DNA of 30,512 nucleotides from NCBI GenBank assembly GCA_902478995.1, contig CABSNF010000013.1:1-30512 (forward strand), written 5' to 3'. Under the pieces are notes generated by a model. That model searched no databases, was not told the origin of the DNA, and saw only the letters and a list, made by a program, of their open reading frames with translations. Source of the DNA: an uncultured Collinsella sp. (lineage in GTDB: Bacteria; Actinomycetota; Coriobacteriia; Coriobacteriales; Coriobacteriaceae). Made by a program: the position numbers and the translations under genes. This document shows, piece after piece, positions 8,028-17,125 of the stretch; position 1 is the first letter of the stretch, and each line of letters starts with the position of its first letter.

Positions 8028-9131
8028 TTATTGCATTCCATAAGGCGAAAGCATGGCACGCTGCGAGCAGCTCGCAAACCAAACCGACACGAGCGCAAAC
8101 ATAAATCCGTTGGCGAAACCGTTGGCAAACTGCATTGCGCCGCGCTTCCACCACAGCAAGCTGCGGTGCAGCACGCCGTCCGAGACCACCATAAACAGGC
8201 CCATGGCAAACGGAATAAAGCACATCACGGCAAAGGCCGAGAACACACCCGAGATGGCCGACAGCACCAAAAAAGGCGCCACAATGCCCATCAGGTAAAA
8301 ACCGGTACGGGCCTTGCCTTCCAGGCGCTCGGCCTCAACATGGGCGCGGCCGACCAGATCGCCACCCGAGGCACCGTTGGTGCCGGCGTGACCCATGCCG
8401 CCAATGCGGACCTCGTCGCCGTCGTGCGTGCCGGCAGGAAACTCAATCGTCTGCTCGGAGGTCACACGGACACGCCCGCTGCCGCCGCAATCGGGACAGG
8501 GGTCGGCAACGACCTTACCGGAACCGCCGCACTCGGGGCAGACCGACTGGAACGTGCCGGCACCGAACAGGAAGGACAGGTCGACGTCGATGTGGCCGCG
8601 GCCGCCACAGCTTGGGCAGGTATGGGCATGCTCGGAGGAGACAGAACCCGAGCCGCCGCAATGTCCGCACGTATCGAAACGCGTGTAGCGGACGGTCTTG
8701 CGGGCACCGCCCTTGGCCTCCTTGGCGTCGAGTTTGATATCGACGACCACATTGGCGCCGTTCTCGGGATTGTAGGCAGCCTGTCCGCGACGCTGCTGGC
8801 CCCAGGCGCCACCAAAGGGAAAGCCGCCCTCAAAAGGATTGCCATAGCCTGCGCTGCCGGCGTAGCCGCCACCATAAGGCGAAGCCGTAGGAGCACCGGC
8901 AAAGGGATTGCCAGAACGCATGGCGTCGTAGCGCGCACGTTTTTGCTCATCCGAAAGCACGGCGTAGGCCTCGGAAACCTCTTTAAACTTTTCCTCGGCA
9001 TCCGGCTCTTTGTTGACGTCCGGATGGAGCTTGCGGGCCTTTTGCTGGAAGGCCTTTTGAATATCACGCGAGGTGGCGTCCTTGGAGACACCCAAAATCT
9101 CGTAGTAATCTTTTTCGTTCATCGTCGCCAT
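8028..9131 (-). CDS. J-domain protein with zinc-finger core and C-terminal membrane segments
   Basis: A 367-residue DnaJ relative that departs from the family at the C-terminus. It has a normal J domain (HPD at 36-38), a Gly/Phe/Tyr-rich linker (72-118), four CxxCGGxG zinc repeats (Cys155/158, 172/175, 198/201, 212/215) and the beginning of substrate-binding domain I (FPAGTHDGDEVRIGGMG). After about residue 270 the rest of domain I, domain II and the dimerisation helix are absent. Instead there is a 40-residue hydrophobic stretch (about 278-317, long enough for a helical hairpin) and another span at 333-355. Codon use is unchanged across the junction and the frame is clean, so this is not a frameshift. 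The ATG at 9131 has AGGAGG nine bases upstream. It probably tethers a DnaK partner to the membrane; that role is inferred. Confidence 0.85.
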   Translation of the reverse strand: MATMNEKDYYEILGVSKDATSRDIQKAFQQKARKLHPDVNKEPDAEEKFKEVSEAYAVLSDEQKRARYDAMRSGNPFAGAPTASPYGGGYAGSAGYGNPFEGGFPFGGAWGQQRRGQAAYNPENGANVVVDIKLDAKEAKGGARKTVRYTRFDTCGHCGGSGSVSSEHAHTCPSCGGRGHIDVDLSFLFGAGTFQSVCPECGGSGKVVADPCPDCGGSGRVRVTSEQTIEFPAGTHDGDEVRIGGMGHAGTNGASGGDLVGRAHVEAERLEGKARTGFYLMGIVAPFLVLSAISGVFSAFAVMCFIPFAMGLFMVVSDGVLHRSLLWWKRGAMQFANGFANGFMFALVSVWFASCSQRAMLSPYGMQ

Positions 9132-9189
9132 GCGCGGCAACCTCCTGCTCACAGCAGCGTATATATTCCGGTAATTCTACCCGAGCGGC

Positions 9190-10422
9190 CTAAGCTAGAT
9201 CCCAAAACAGCTCGAACAGAACATTTCCATCGAGCCAGCCCAGGTGTGTCGGCGCCAGACGAGCTCGGACATGGCCCGCGACGACATCTGCCGAAGTGAA
9301 GGGTCCCTCATGGACCCCGAGCGTCTCGGGAACCCAAGTGACAAGACCCAATTCGAGTGCGCGATCGCAAGCGGCTGCCAGCTCACCCGCTGGGATGACG
9401 CAAGCTGCACGAACCAACAGGTCGGACGCAACACCGCGCGTCATGCGACAAGCGAGCATCAGGTCTTCAGCCGCAGCCTCACGCTGCGACAGATATTCGG
9501 CCTCGAACGCCGTCGCGTCATCGTCACGTTGCACCAGACGCACGCGGTACGCATCGCATCGAGAAGAAACACCGGGGAACAAACCTGCAAGACGGTCGAA
9601 ATCCTCGGCGTCGAGCATGCCCGCGGCAGAGCGACCAAGGCCCAGGTAACCCCGTCCGGTCCAGTAGGCAATGTTATGGGCGCACTCATGGCCGTCGAGC
9701 GCGTAGCTCGCCACCTCATACGGGTGATAGCCGGCGGCACCCAGGAGCTCGCGTGCCACATCCATGCACGAAGCTTGAAAATCCTCGTCGGGCTCGACCG
9801 ACTCGTCGCGGCACGCCATGCGATAAAGGGGCGTCCCCTCCTCGAGCGTAAGAGGGTAGACCGACACATGATGCGGAGTCGCCGTGAGCACGCCATCGAG
9901 CGTGCGCTGCCAACTCGCCGCCGTCTGCCCGGGAAGGCCACACATAAGGTCGCACGACACATCGAGGCCAGCGTCCTTTACCGTCGCGATAGCCGCAAGT
10001 GCCCGATTAGCATCGTGAATGCGGCCAATAGCAGCCAGTTCAGTATTGACGAGGGTTTGCACGCCCAGAGAGATGCGCGTGACACCCGCCTCGGCAAGCG
10101 CGGTGGCGAGCTCAGCGGTCAGCGACTCGGGATTGGCCTCGCAGGTAAACTCAACGGGGGCGCACCACGCACGAATACGCCGCGCCAGCTCCACCAGGCG
10201 CTCCCCCGCCAGCGACGGCGTACCGCCGCCAACATAGACGGTGCGGATATGGTCAAGGGCCCCAGCCTTGCCAAAAGCATCGAGGCGCGCGAACAACTGC
10301 TCAAAATAGACATCGAGCGCAGCGCTCAAGTCGCACGGAGCAAAACTGCGCGAGTCAAAGTCGCAGTACCGGCACTTTTGGGCGCAAAACGGCACGTGCA
10401 CGTACAGCGCGGTAACGGCCAC
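9190..10422 (-). CDS. hemW: Radical SAM heme chaperone HemW
   Basis: HemW (formerly annotated as coproporphyrinogen III oxidase-like, HemN) binds heme and a [4Fe-4S] cluster and delivers heme to target proteins. The radical SAM motif is Cys13/17/20 in CAQKCRYCDF, without the extra upstream cysteine of true HemN, and YVGGGTPS, CEANPES and SLGVQT follow. The HemW marker HNxxYW is at residues 249-254, followed by GYLGLGRSAAG. Length 410. The start is GTG at 10422, two bases after the dusB stop; its GGAGG is made by the last dusB codons, so translation is coupled. The location next to lepA is conserved in Bacillus and many actinobacteria. Confidence 0.92.
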   Translation of the reverse strand: MAVTALYVHVPFCAQKCRYCDFDSRSFAPCDLSAALDVYFEQLFARLDAFGKAGALDHIRTVYVGGGTPSLAGERLVELARRIRAWCAPVEFTCEANPESLTAELATALAEAGVTRISLGVQTLVNTELAAIGRIHDANRALAAIATVKDAGLDVSCDLMCGLPGQTAASWQRTLDGVLTATPHHVSVYPLTLEEGTPLYRMACRDESVEPDEDFQASCMDVARELLGAAGYHPYEVASYALDGHECAHNIAYWTGRGYLGLGRSAAGMLDAEDFDRLAGLFPGVSSRCDAYRVRLVQRDDDATAFEAEYLSQREAAAEDLMLACRMTRGVASDLLVRAACVIPAGELAAACDRALELGLVTWVPETLGVHEGPFTSADVVAGHVRARLAPTHLGWLDGNVLFELFWDLA

Positions 10423-10424
10423 CC

Positions 10425-11468
10425 TTAAGCCTCCAGCGGATGAGGGGGCACCAATTCGCCGGCGGCAAGGGCAGCCTCGCAGGCCACCACATCGCGCTCG
10501 ATCTCATCAACCAGAGCCATGAACTCCTCATACGTGGAGCAGCGCACCACATGGGCACGCCAAGCGGCGGCATGGGGCATGCCTTTTAAGTACCAGCTTG
10601 CGTACGTACGGGCACGCGACATGAGCGGCAGGAGCTCATGCGTCAGCGTTAGGTGCTCACGCAGGGCGTCTAAGCGCTCGACGGAGCTGCGCGCCGGCAC
10701 CGGCGTGCCATCGAGCGCAAGGGCGCGAGCATCACCAAAGACCCAGGGGTTGCCATAGATGCCGCGCGCGATAAACACCGCGCTGGCACCCGAGTCGCGC
10801 AGATGCTCCGCGGCATCCTCGGCGCAGAGCACATCGCCCGAACCGATCACGGGAATCTCGACAGCGTCGGCAACCTCATCGACGACAGACCAATCGGCCT
10901 GCCCCGTATAGAGCTGCGTGGCACAACGACCGTGCACGGCAACTGCGGAGGCGCCCGCCCCTTCGAGCATCTGGGCAAACGTTGCGGCGTTGCGGTCCTC
11001 GGCATAAAAGCCCTTGCGGATCTTTACGGTCACGGGCACATGCGCCGCGCCCACCGCCGCCTCGACGATCTTCTCGGCCAAATCGGGCGTGCGCATAAGG
11101 GCAGAGCCCTCGCCCTTGGTGACAACCTTTCGGGCAGGACAGGCCATGTTGATATCGATGAGCGACAGGCGATCGCCCACACGCTCCTCGACGGCGGCGA
11201 CGGCACTCGCAAACTGATCGGGCTTGGAGCCAAAGAGCTGCACGCAAATCTGCTGCTCCTCGTCGGCCGGCAGTACCAGACGCCACGTTTTGTTGCTGGC
11301 ATAGGCAAGGCCCGCCACGCTCACCATCTCGCTGTAGGCAAGGTTGGCACCGCGGCGGCGACACATGATGCGGTAGGCGGGGTCGGTCACGCCCGCCATG
11401 GGAGCCATAAGGAACGGCTGCTCGGCATAGGCGCCCAGCAGCCGCTTGCTGTATTCGGAAAGCGCCAT
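10425..11468 (-). CDS. dusB: tRNA-dihydrouridine synthase, DusB-like
   Basis: An FMN- and NADPH-dependent enzyme that reduces uridines in the tRNA D-loop. The 347-residue barrel protein shows APMAGVTDPAYR near the N-terminus, QLFGSKPDQFA, the catalytic cysteine loop DINMACPARKVVTKGEGSAL, KIRKGF, and the FMN-phosphate segment VIGSGDV, then a C-terminal helical domain. The nifR3/DusB subgroup is the best match; Gram-positive Dus enzymes are hard to subdivide by eye. It lies four bases after lepA and two before hemW, so it is within one transcription unit. The ATG at 11468 has a weak ribosome-binding site. Confidence 0.9.
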   Translation of the reverse strand: MALSEYSKRLLGAYAEQPFLMAPMAGVTDPAYRIMCRRRGANLAYSEMVSVAGLAYASNKTWRLVLPADEEQQICVQLFGSKPDQFASAVAAVEERVGDRLSLIDINMACPARKVVTKGEGSALMRTPDLAEKIVEAAVGAAHVPVTVKIRKGFYAEDRNAATFAQMLEGAGASAVAVHGRCATQLYTGQADWSVVDEVADAVEIPVIGSGDVLCAEDAAEHLRDSGASAVFIARGIYGNPWVFGDARALALDGTPVPARSSVERLDALREHLTLTHELLPLMSRARTYASWYLKGMPHAAAWRAHVVRCSTYEEFMALVDEIERDVVACEAALAAGELVPPHPLEA

Positions 11469-11472
11469 AGAC

Positions 11473-13284
11473 TTACTCGTCCACCTTGAGGATCGCCATA
11501 AAGGCCTCCTGCGGGACCTCGACCGAACCGATGGCCTTCATGCGCTTCTTGCCCTCTTTCTGCTTCTCGAGCAGCTTGCGCTTACGCGAGATATCGCCAC
11601 CATAGCACTTGGCCAAAACATCCTTGCGGCGCGCCTTGACGGTGGAGCGGGCGATGATCTTGTTGCCGATGGCGCCCTGAATAGGCACCTCGAACAGCTG
11701 TCGTGGAATAATCTCCTTGAGCTTGTCACACAGGCCGCGGGCCAGGCCATAGGCCTTATCCTTGTGCACGATAAACGAAAGCGCGTCCACCTCATCGCCC
11801 GAAAGCAAAATATCGAGCTTGACGAGCTCGGAGGGACGGTACTCGTTGAACTCATAGTCAAGCGAGGCATAGCCCTTGGTGCGGCTCTTGAGCTGGTCAA
11901 AGAAGTCCAGGATGAGCTCGGCAAGCGGCATGTCAAAGCGCATCTCGACCGATTTGCTCGTGAGATGGATCATGTCGGTTGTAATGCCGCGGTGCTCGAT
12001 AGCGAGTTGCATGACGGCACCCGTATACTCGGGCGGGCAGATAATCTTGGCCTTGAGGTAGGGCTCCTCGATGCGCTCGATGCGCGTAGCCTCGGGCAAA
12101 TCCTGCGGGCTGCGGACATCAATCATCTCGCCGTCGGTCTTGTAGACGTGATAGTCCACCGAAGGGCTCGTGGCAATGAGGTCCAGATTGAACTCGCGCT
12201 CCAGGCGCTCCTTGACGACCTCCATATGCAGCAGGCCCAAGAAGCCAACGCGGAAACCAAAGCCGAGCGCCACCGAGGTCTCGGGCTCCCACACCAACGA
12301 CGGGTCGTTGACATGCAGCTTATCGAGAGCGTCGCGCAGATTCTCGTAATCCTTGTTGTCGATCGGGAACAGGCCCGTATAGACCATGGGCTTGGCCTCG
12401 CGATAGCCGGGAAGCGGCTCGGGGCAGGGATTCGACGCCCACGTGAGGGTATCGCCCACGTGCACGGCCTCGGGATCCTTCAGGCCCGTGACCACGTAGC
12501 CCACCTCGCCGACCGTCAGTGCGTCGACCGGTGTCTCGGCGGGACGCTTGACGCCCACGCCGTCGACCAAGAAGTCGCCCTCGGCCTGCATCATAAGCAG
12601 GGTATCGCCCTTTTTAATGGAGCCGTCAAAGACGCGGACCGTGGCAACGACGCCGCGGTACTCATCGAAATACGAATCCAAGATGAGCGCCTTGAGCGGC
12701 GCGTTCGCATCGCCCTTGGGCGGTGAGATCAAAAAGACGATGGACTCCAGCAGGTCGTGGATGCCCTCGCCGGTCTTGCCCGATACGCATACGGCATCGT
12801 CGGCAGAAATCGCCAGGTCGTCCTCGATCTCGGTCTTGACCTCGTCGGGGTGCGCCGACGGCAAATCGATCTTGTTGATGGCGGGCACGATATCCAGGTT
12901 GGCGTTCATGGCGAGCGTCGCGTTAGAGACGGTCTGCGCCTCGACACCCTGTGTGGCGTCGACAACGAGCACCGCGCCCTCACAGGCGGCAAGCGAACGC
13001 GAGACCTCGTAGGTAAAGTCCACGTGGCCTGGCGTATCGATCAGGTTGAACTGATACGTCTCGCCATCGTCGGCGTCATAGGAAACGCGAACGGCATTGG
13101 ACTTGATCGTGATGCCGCGCTCGCGCTCGATATCCATGGTGTCGAGCAGCTGCGACTCCATGTCGCGCTCGTCGACGGTATGGGTTAGTTCGAGGATGCG
13201 GTCACTGATCGTGGACTTGCCATGGTCGATGTGCGCAACGATCGAGAAGTTACGGATGTGGGAAATGTCAATTGAAGTATTCAT
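11473..13284 (-). CDS. lepA: Elongation factor 4 (LepA), ribosome GTPase
   Basis: A translation-factor GTPase that acts on stalled or maturing ribosomes. The 603-residue protein has P-loop AHIDHGKST (18-25), DTPGH, NKID, the EF-G-like domains II, III and V, and the LepA-specific C-terminal domain ending KRMKAIGSVEVPQEAFMAIL. The frame extends 20 codons further upstream, but those codons are encoded by the rpsT terminator, so the ATG at 13284 is the start. It is first in the eleven-gene run down to recO. Its promoter is not obvious: a TAAGAT box lies in the short space between the terminator and the ATG, without a good -35. Confidence 0.97.
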   Translation of the reverse strand: MNTSIDISHIRNFSIVAHIDHGKSTISDRILELTHTVDERDMESQLLDTMDIERERGITIKSNAVRVSYDADDGETYQFNLIDTPGHVDFTYEVSRSLAACEGAVLVVDATQGVEAQTVSNATLAMNANLDIVPAINKIDLPSAHPDEVKTEIEDDLAISADDAVCVSGKTGEGIHDLLESIVFLISPPKGDANAPLKALILDSYFDEYRGVVATVRVFDGSIKKGDTLLMMQAEGDFLVDGVGVKRPAETPVDALTVGEVGYVVTGLKDPEAVHVGDTLTWASNPCPEPLPGYREAKPMVYTGLFPIDNKDYENLRDALDKLHVNDPSLVWEPETSVALGFGFRVGFLGLLHMEVVKERLEREFNLDLIATSPSVDYHVYKTDGEMIDVRSPQDLPEATRIERIEEPYLKAKIICPPEYTGAVMQLAIEHRGITTDMIHLTSKSVEMRFDMPLAELILDFFDQLKSRTKGYASLDYEFNEYRPSELVKLDILLSGDEVDALSFIVHKDKAYGLARGLCDKLKEIIPRQLFEVPIQGAIGNKIIARSTVKARRKDVLAKCYGGDISRKRKLLEKQKEGKKRMKAIGSVEVPQEAFMAILKVDE

Positions 13285-13309
13285 GCGGACTATCTTACCC
13301 GAGCGGTAC

Positions 13310-13346
13310 AAAAAATGGAGCCTGTTCCATAAAACAGGCTCCATTT
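13310..13346 (-). terminator. Strong intrinsic terminator after rpsT
   Basis: A perfect 14-bp stem (13313-13326 with 13333-13346) and six-base loop, with a run of six T on the minus strand at the 3' side. It lies 35 bases beyond the rpsT stop. The flanks are also A/T on the other side, so it could work in both directions, but no plus-strand gene ends here. Confidence 0.95.
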
Positions 13347-13380
13347 ATGCGCGTAATCTGTGTGGTGTGAAATTTACAAC

Positions 13381-13647
13381 TTAAGCGTTGATGCTGTTCA
13401 CGAGCTTGGCAAGACCGGACTTGCGGTTGGAAGCCTGGTTCTTGTGGATAACATGCTTGGCGGCAGCCATGTCGAGACGCTTGGTGACGGTCTTGAGGGC
13501 AGCCTGGGCCTTCTCGGCGTCGCCCTCGGCGACGGCGGACTGGACGTGCTTGGTCAGCGTCTTGAGCTCGGACTTGACAGCCTTGTTACGCATGCGAGCT
13601 GCCTCATTGGTGCGGATACGCTTCTTCTGAGACTTGATGTTTGCCAC
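13381..13647 (-). CDS. rpsT: 30S ribosomal protein S20
   Basis: A small basic protein binding the 5' domain of 16S rRNA. The 88-residue product starts MANIKSQKKRIRTNEAARMR and ends KSGLAKLVNSINA, typical for S20. The start is GTG at 13647, which encodes the initiator before ANIKSQKK; AAAGGA lies about ten bases upstream. It is monocistronic, with an extended -10 promoter about 75 bases upstream and the strong terminator after it. holA-rpsT-lepA is also the Bacillus order. Confidence 0.97.
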   Translation of the reverse strand: MANIKSQKKRIRTNEAARMRNKAVKSELKTLTKHVQSAVAEGDAEKAQAALKTVTKRLDMAAAKHVIHKNQASNRKSGLAKLVNSINA

Positions 13648-13722
13648 TTCTGGAGTTCCTTTCGAGTTCCTTGCAAAAAATGTATGACACCTCTGAGACA
13701 CGGTGAGGTCATGCAAGCGCCT

Positions 13723-13731
13723 ACTATAGCA
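13723..13731 (-). promoter_or_regulatory. Extended -10 promoter for rpsT
   Basis: The minus strand reads TGCTATAGT, a full extended -10 element. The same nine bases occur in front of rpmB at 26412. No convincing -35 lies 16-18 bases upstream; a TTGACA further up (13761-13766) is at the wrong distance. Confidence 0.65.
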
Positions 13732-13780
13732 CGCTCCCCCTCAAAGGGATAGAACGAATTTGTCAAATAGGCAGGTATCA

Positions 13781-14743
13781 TCACGATTTTCTCAAGATGT
13801 TCGTAATCCAGAGCAAAAGCGCGGTCTGAGAATCGGCCGAACCCTTGAGCGCGAGCTCCACATCGACCGCGCCCTCGAGCGCGGCAACGAGCTCTGCCAT
13901 CGAAAAGCGACGTGCCCAGGTCAGGTGATTCTTGACCTGCCAGGACTGGAGTTTGAGCGTTGCGGCCAGCTCACGACCCTGTCCGCGCGCATCGAGCGCC
14001 TTGGCAACGATAAGCTCGCGAATGCGGCCGCACAGCAATGTGTACGTCCACACGTAGCTCTTGGCGGGCATTAGATTGAAGAGCTCGAGCGAACGGCGCA
14101 TGTCACGGGCCGAGACCGCATTGAGAAAGTCCCAGGGTTGAACCTCGGCCGTTCGTACAATCCAGCGCTCAACGTCGGCAAGCTCAATCTGGGGCGCCTC
14201 GACCATCTGGGCAAGCTTAGCCAAGTCGTTATCGAGCATGCGAGTGTTTTCACCCGAACGCGAAACGAGCTCCTCGGCGGCCGCCGTCGAGATCGACTTG
14301 CCGTGCTGCGTCGCCATCTGTTGCACGCGGCGCGGTAACTCCCAGCGCTTGGTGCCGGAGCAATCGATCACGGCCTTCTTGTCGATTTTGGCGATCGCCT
14401 TATACAGGCGCGTGTTCTTGGCAAGCGAGTCGGCGATGATGAGGCAGACCGTCGTGGGGCTGGGACTCGCCAGATAGTCGACAAGCGACTCCGAGACCGC
14501 CTTAGCGAGCTTTGAGCAGCCATCAAGGATTACCAAGCGAAACTCGCTGCCCATCGGAAAGGTGTTAAGCGATCCGATAATGGACTCGATATCGGGGTCC
14601 TTGGTCATGTCGCGCTCGTCGAGGTTGAACTCGACCATTCCCGACTTTTCCAGACGCGCCTTCATACGCGAGACGGCGTGATCGCGCTTGACGCCGTCGG
14701 TACCGACGATCAGATATGCCGGCAGCAGACCGGTTTCGGACAT
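13781..14743 (-). CDS. holA: DNA polymerase III subunit delta
   Basis: The clamp-loader delta subunit, which opens the beta sliding clamp. The 320-residue protein begins MSETGLLPAYLIVGTDGVKR and shows the diverged AAA+ core (SLNTFPMGSEFRLVILDG), KAVIDCSGTKRWELPRRVQ, and the C-terminal collar region ending LLLWITNILRKS. Sequence divergence is usual for this family; the N-terminal segment and the location between comEC and rpsT, as in Bacillus (yqeN), support the call. The ATG at 14743 has GGAGGGGAG upstream. The 78-bp gap from comEC holds a TAGAAT box that might be a weak promoter. Confidence 0.88.
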   Translation of the reverse strand: MSETGLLPAYLIVGTDGVKRDHAVSRMKARLEKSGMVEFNLDERDMTKDPDIESIIGSLNTFPMGSEFRLVILDGCSKLAKAVSESLVDYLASPSPTTVCLIIADSLAKNTRLYKAIAKIDKKAVIDCSGTKRWELPRRVQQMATQHGKSISTAAAEELVSRSGENTRMLDNDLAKLAQMVEAPQIELADVERWIVRTAEVQPWDFLNAVSARDMRRSLELFNLMPAKSYVWTYTLLCGRIRELIVAKALDARGQGRELAATLKLQSWQVKNHLTWARRFSMAELVAALEGAVDVELALKGSADSQTALLLWITNILRKS

Positions 14744-14821
14744 TACGCTCCCCTCCCGCAGGCCTTCGTATTCGTTCCGTGCCATTCTAGCCCAGGGGCC
14801 CACCACACGCCATCGACATCG

Positions 14822-17125
14822 TCACGGTCGCTGGCATCGCATCGCAAAGCCCTTTGCGGTCGGGCTGATGGTGATATCACCATGTTCGATGGTGCATGCG
14901 AACGCACCGCCCGCTTCCTGAACGGCATCGATGCAGGCATCCGACGGATGACCGTATCGATTCCCCTTGCCGGCGCTCGCGAGGGAAAGCTCGGGTCTCA
15001 GGACATCCAGCAACTCACCATCGACTGAAACCTTGGAGCCGTGATGCCCAAGTTTAAGGACATCGATATCCCCCACCTCCTGCACGAATTCCCGTTCTTG
15101 GTCGAGCTCGGCATCACCAGTGAGGAGCATACGCAGGCTCTTGCCTTCCTGAACATAAGAGAGTAGCAGGACAAGCGAGTCCTCATTTCCCTCGCCATCT
15201 ACGGACTCGAACGGCCACATCACGCGGGCACAAAATGAGCCGATGTCGACCGTATCCCCACGGCGCACCTGCCGATACTCAACGCCAGGTCGATTCAATA
15301 CCTCGGCAGGAGCATCCTCCAACGCATCCGCCGCCACGGCAATCGTTCCGACCGAAAACTGTTCGAGCACGGCAGGTAGACCACCCCAGTGATCCTCATC
15401 CCAATGCGTCACAAAGACGGCATCGATATGGTGCACGTTATTGCGAACCAACGCCGCTACCACGCGCTCATCGAGCCCGCAGTCGACGAGTGCTAATGCG
15501 TCGCCCTGGCGGATAAGAATCGCATCCGCCTGGCCCACATCGAGCACCGTCACCGAAGGCGGAGCGAATCGATCCCAGTAGACGTACGGAATCGCAGCCA
15601 AGAGCACCAGGCATGAAAGCCCCACCGCCATAGGACGTGCACGGGGACGCGGCCACCAGACCAACAGAACCGCCAGCAAACACGGCACTAGGTAAATCCA
15701 CATGCTATCGGGCGGCACACTCACAGATACACCAGGCACGGCGGCAAACAGTTGCTCGAAGAACAGTGCGCAACGGGCGGCAACCATGGGCACAACGAGC
15801 GCCCAAATCCGCAACGGTTCCACGAGCGAAAAGGGAACCAGCACGATCGACACAGCAAGCAGTACGCTCACCACCGGACCGATGACTGCATTTGCCAGCG
15901 GAGCAATGAGCGAGAACGTACCGAAGGCAGGAATGGTAATGGGAAGTGTTGCCAGTTGCGAGCACAGCGTGACGGAAAGTATGTTGGCAACGCCCGATGG
16001 CACACCCAGCTCACCCAAAGCGTAGGTCGCATAGGGGCAAAAGCACAGAATGGCTAAGACGCTGGCACACGAGAGCTGAAAGCCCATCTCGAACAGCACC
16101 GTCGGCCGCAGTAGCACAAAGATGGACATGGTTACGAAGAGTGCCGATGCGCCGTGCCGGCGACGCCCCGCGCCGTTTACGACAAGCGTCGCGAACACCA
16201 TGCAGCACGCGCGCACGGCCGAGGGAGACGCGCCCGTAAAGGCAGTGTAGCCCACAAGCGCCATCGCCAATATCGCCCGCTGAACACCACGTGAGCAGCG
16301 AGTCTTTTGCAATACACCCTCGATTACAAATCCCACGATAGCCAAATGGCTGCCCGAGACGGCGATAAGATGCGCCGTTCCCGCTACCGAAAACCAGTCG
16401 CCCGCCGGCTGGGCGCGCAGTTCGGCCGAACGACCGCAGACGACACCGGCTATGAGTGCACGCGCCGGGTCGGTCGCAGGCGCGATGGACGCAAGCAGCC
16501 CATTTCGCAGCCGAAGCAGCGGTCCCGGAGAGCCCTCATCGGCCGACACAATCCGAACGACTTTAACCTTGCGCACCTCGCCTCGGAGCACGCGCGATCG
16601 TCCATACGCATCGTTCTCAAAACGTGAAACGCGACCGATAACACGCACGTACGCCCCGACCTTGAGCTCGCGGTCGCACGATAGGCGAACCGTTGCCAAG
16701 TTCTTACCGTCCGCGCGTGCCTCGCAGGTATAGGAATACACGTCGTCGTTTATGGATGGATCGCCCTGCACGATAAACTCGAGGCCGCTTGCCGCTCGAC
16801 CGTCGAGCGCCTTCGAGGCGCTGAGCGCACCCACAGCCCACCACGCCGAGACGACCGCTCCCGCCACGAGACCGACGGACGCGGCATACAACCACCGCTT
16901 CAAAGGGGCAAGCCGCGCACAAGATTGAGCCAGCACAACGAATACCGTCGTCGCAACGGGAATGGCCCATAGCAGCCCGACCGCCGGCGCCTGCTCCCTC
17001 AGCAGCGCATCAGCGGCCACGTTGAGCACCGAGGCGCAGCTCATGCACATGCCGGCACACAGGGCCATCGTCCACGGCATCAGGGGCCGCGGAGGCATCA
17101 CATGCTCGCGCTCGGTCGCACTCAT
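14822..17125 (-). CDS. comEC: ComEC/Rec2 DNA-uptake channel protein
   Basis: The inner-membrane channel through which single-stranded DNA enters during natural transformation. About 767 residues: two N-terminal hydrophobic spans, a DUF4131/OB-like segment, the competence domain with many membrane helices (LIAVSGSHLAIVGFVIEG is its signature), then a soluble metallo-beta-lactamase-type domain (VLDVGQADAILI, THWDEDHWGG, LLTGDAE, GHHGSKVS). The domain is complete with its metal motif, so the gene appears intact. The ATG at 17125 overlaps the comEA stop by four bases (ATGA). A full comEA-comEC pair suggests DNA uptake is possible, but the rest of the machinery is not in the window. Confidence 0.94.
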   Translation of the reverse strand: MSATEREHVMPPRPLMPWTMALCAGMCMSCASVLNVAADALLREQAPAVGLLWAIPVATTVFVVLAQSCARLAPLKRWLYAASVGLVAGAVVSAWWAVGALSASKALDGRAASGLEFIVQGDPSINDDVYSYTCEARADGKNLATVRLSCDRELKVGAYVRVIGRVSRFENDAYGRSRVLRGEVRKVKVVRIVSADEGSPGPLLRLRNGLLASIAPATDPARALIAGVVCGRSAELRAQPAGDWFSVAGTAHLIAVSGSHLAIVGFVIEGVLQKTRCSRGVQRAILAMALVGYTAFTGASPSAVRACCMVFATLVVNGAGRRRHGASALFVTMSIFVLLRPTVLFEMGFQLSCASVLAILCFCPYATYALGELGVPSGVANILSVTLCSQLATLPITIPAFGTFSLIAPLANAVIGPVVSVLLAVSIVLVPFSLVEPLRIWALVVPMVAARCALFFEQLFAAVPGVSVSVPPDSMWIYLVPCLLAVLLVWWPRPRARPMAVGLSCLVLLAAIPYVYWDRFAPPSVTVLDVGQADAILIRQGDALALVDCGLDERVVAALVRNNVHHIDAVFVTHWDEDHWGGLPAVLEQFSVGTIAVAADALEDAPAEVLNRPGVEYRQVRRGDTVDIGSFCARVMWPFESVDGEGNEDSLVLLLSYVQEGKSLRMLLTGDAELDQEREFVQEVGDIDVLKLGHHGSKVSVDGELLDVLRPELSLASAGKGNRYGHPSDACIDAVQEAGGAFACTIEHGDITISPTAKGFAMRCQRP

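Noticed and set aside
8028..9131. The J-protein C-terminus as a frameshifted ordinary DnaJ.
   Set aside because: No remnant of substrate-binding domain II appears in the other frames, codon use is unchanged across the junction, and the hydrophobic part is continuous to a proper stop.
7947..9190. CIRCE or HAIR heat-shock operators near the two J-protein genes.
   Set aside because: I looked for TTAGCACTC/GAGTGCTAA and CTTGAGT/ACTCAAG pairs in the two gaps and found none.
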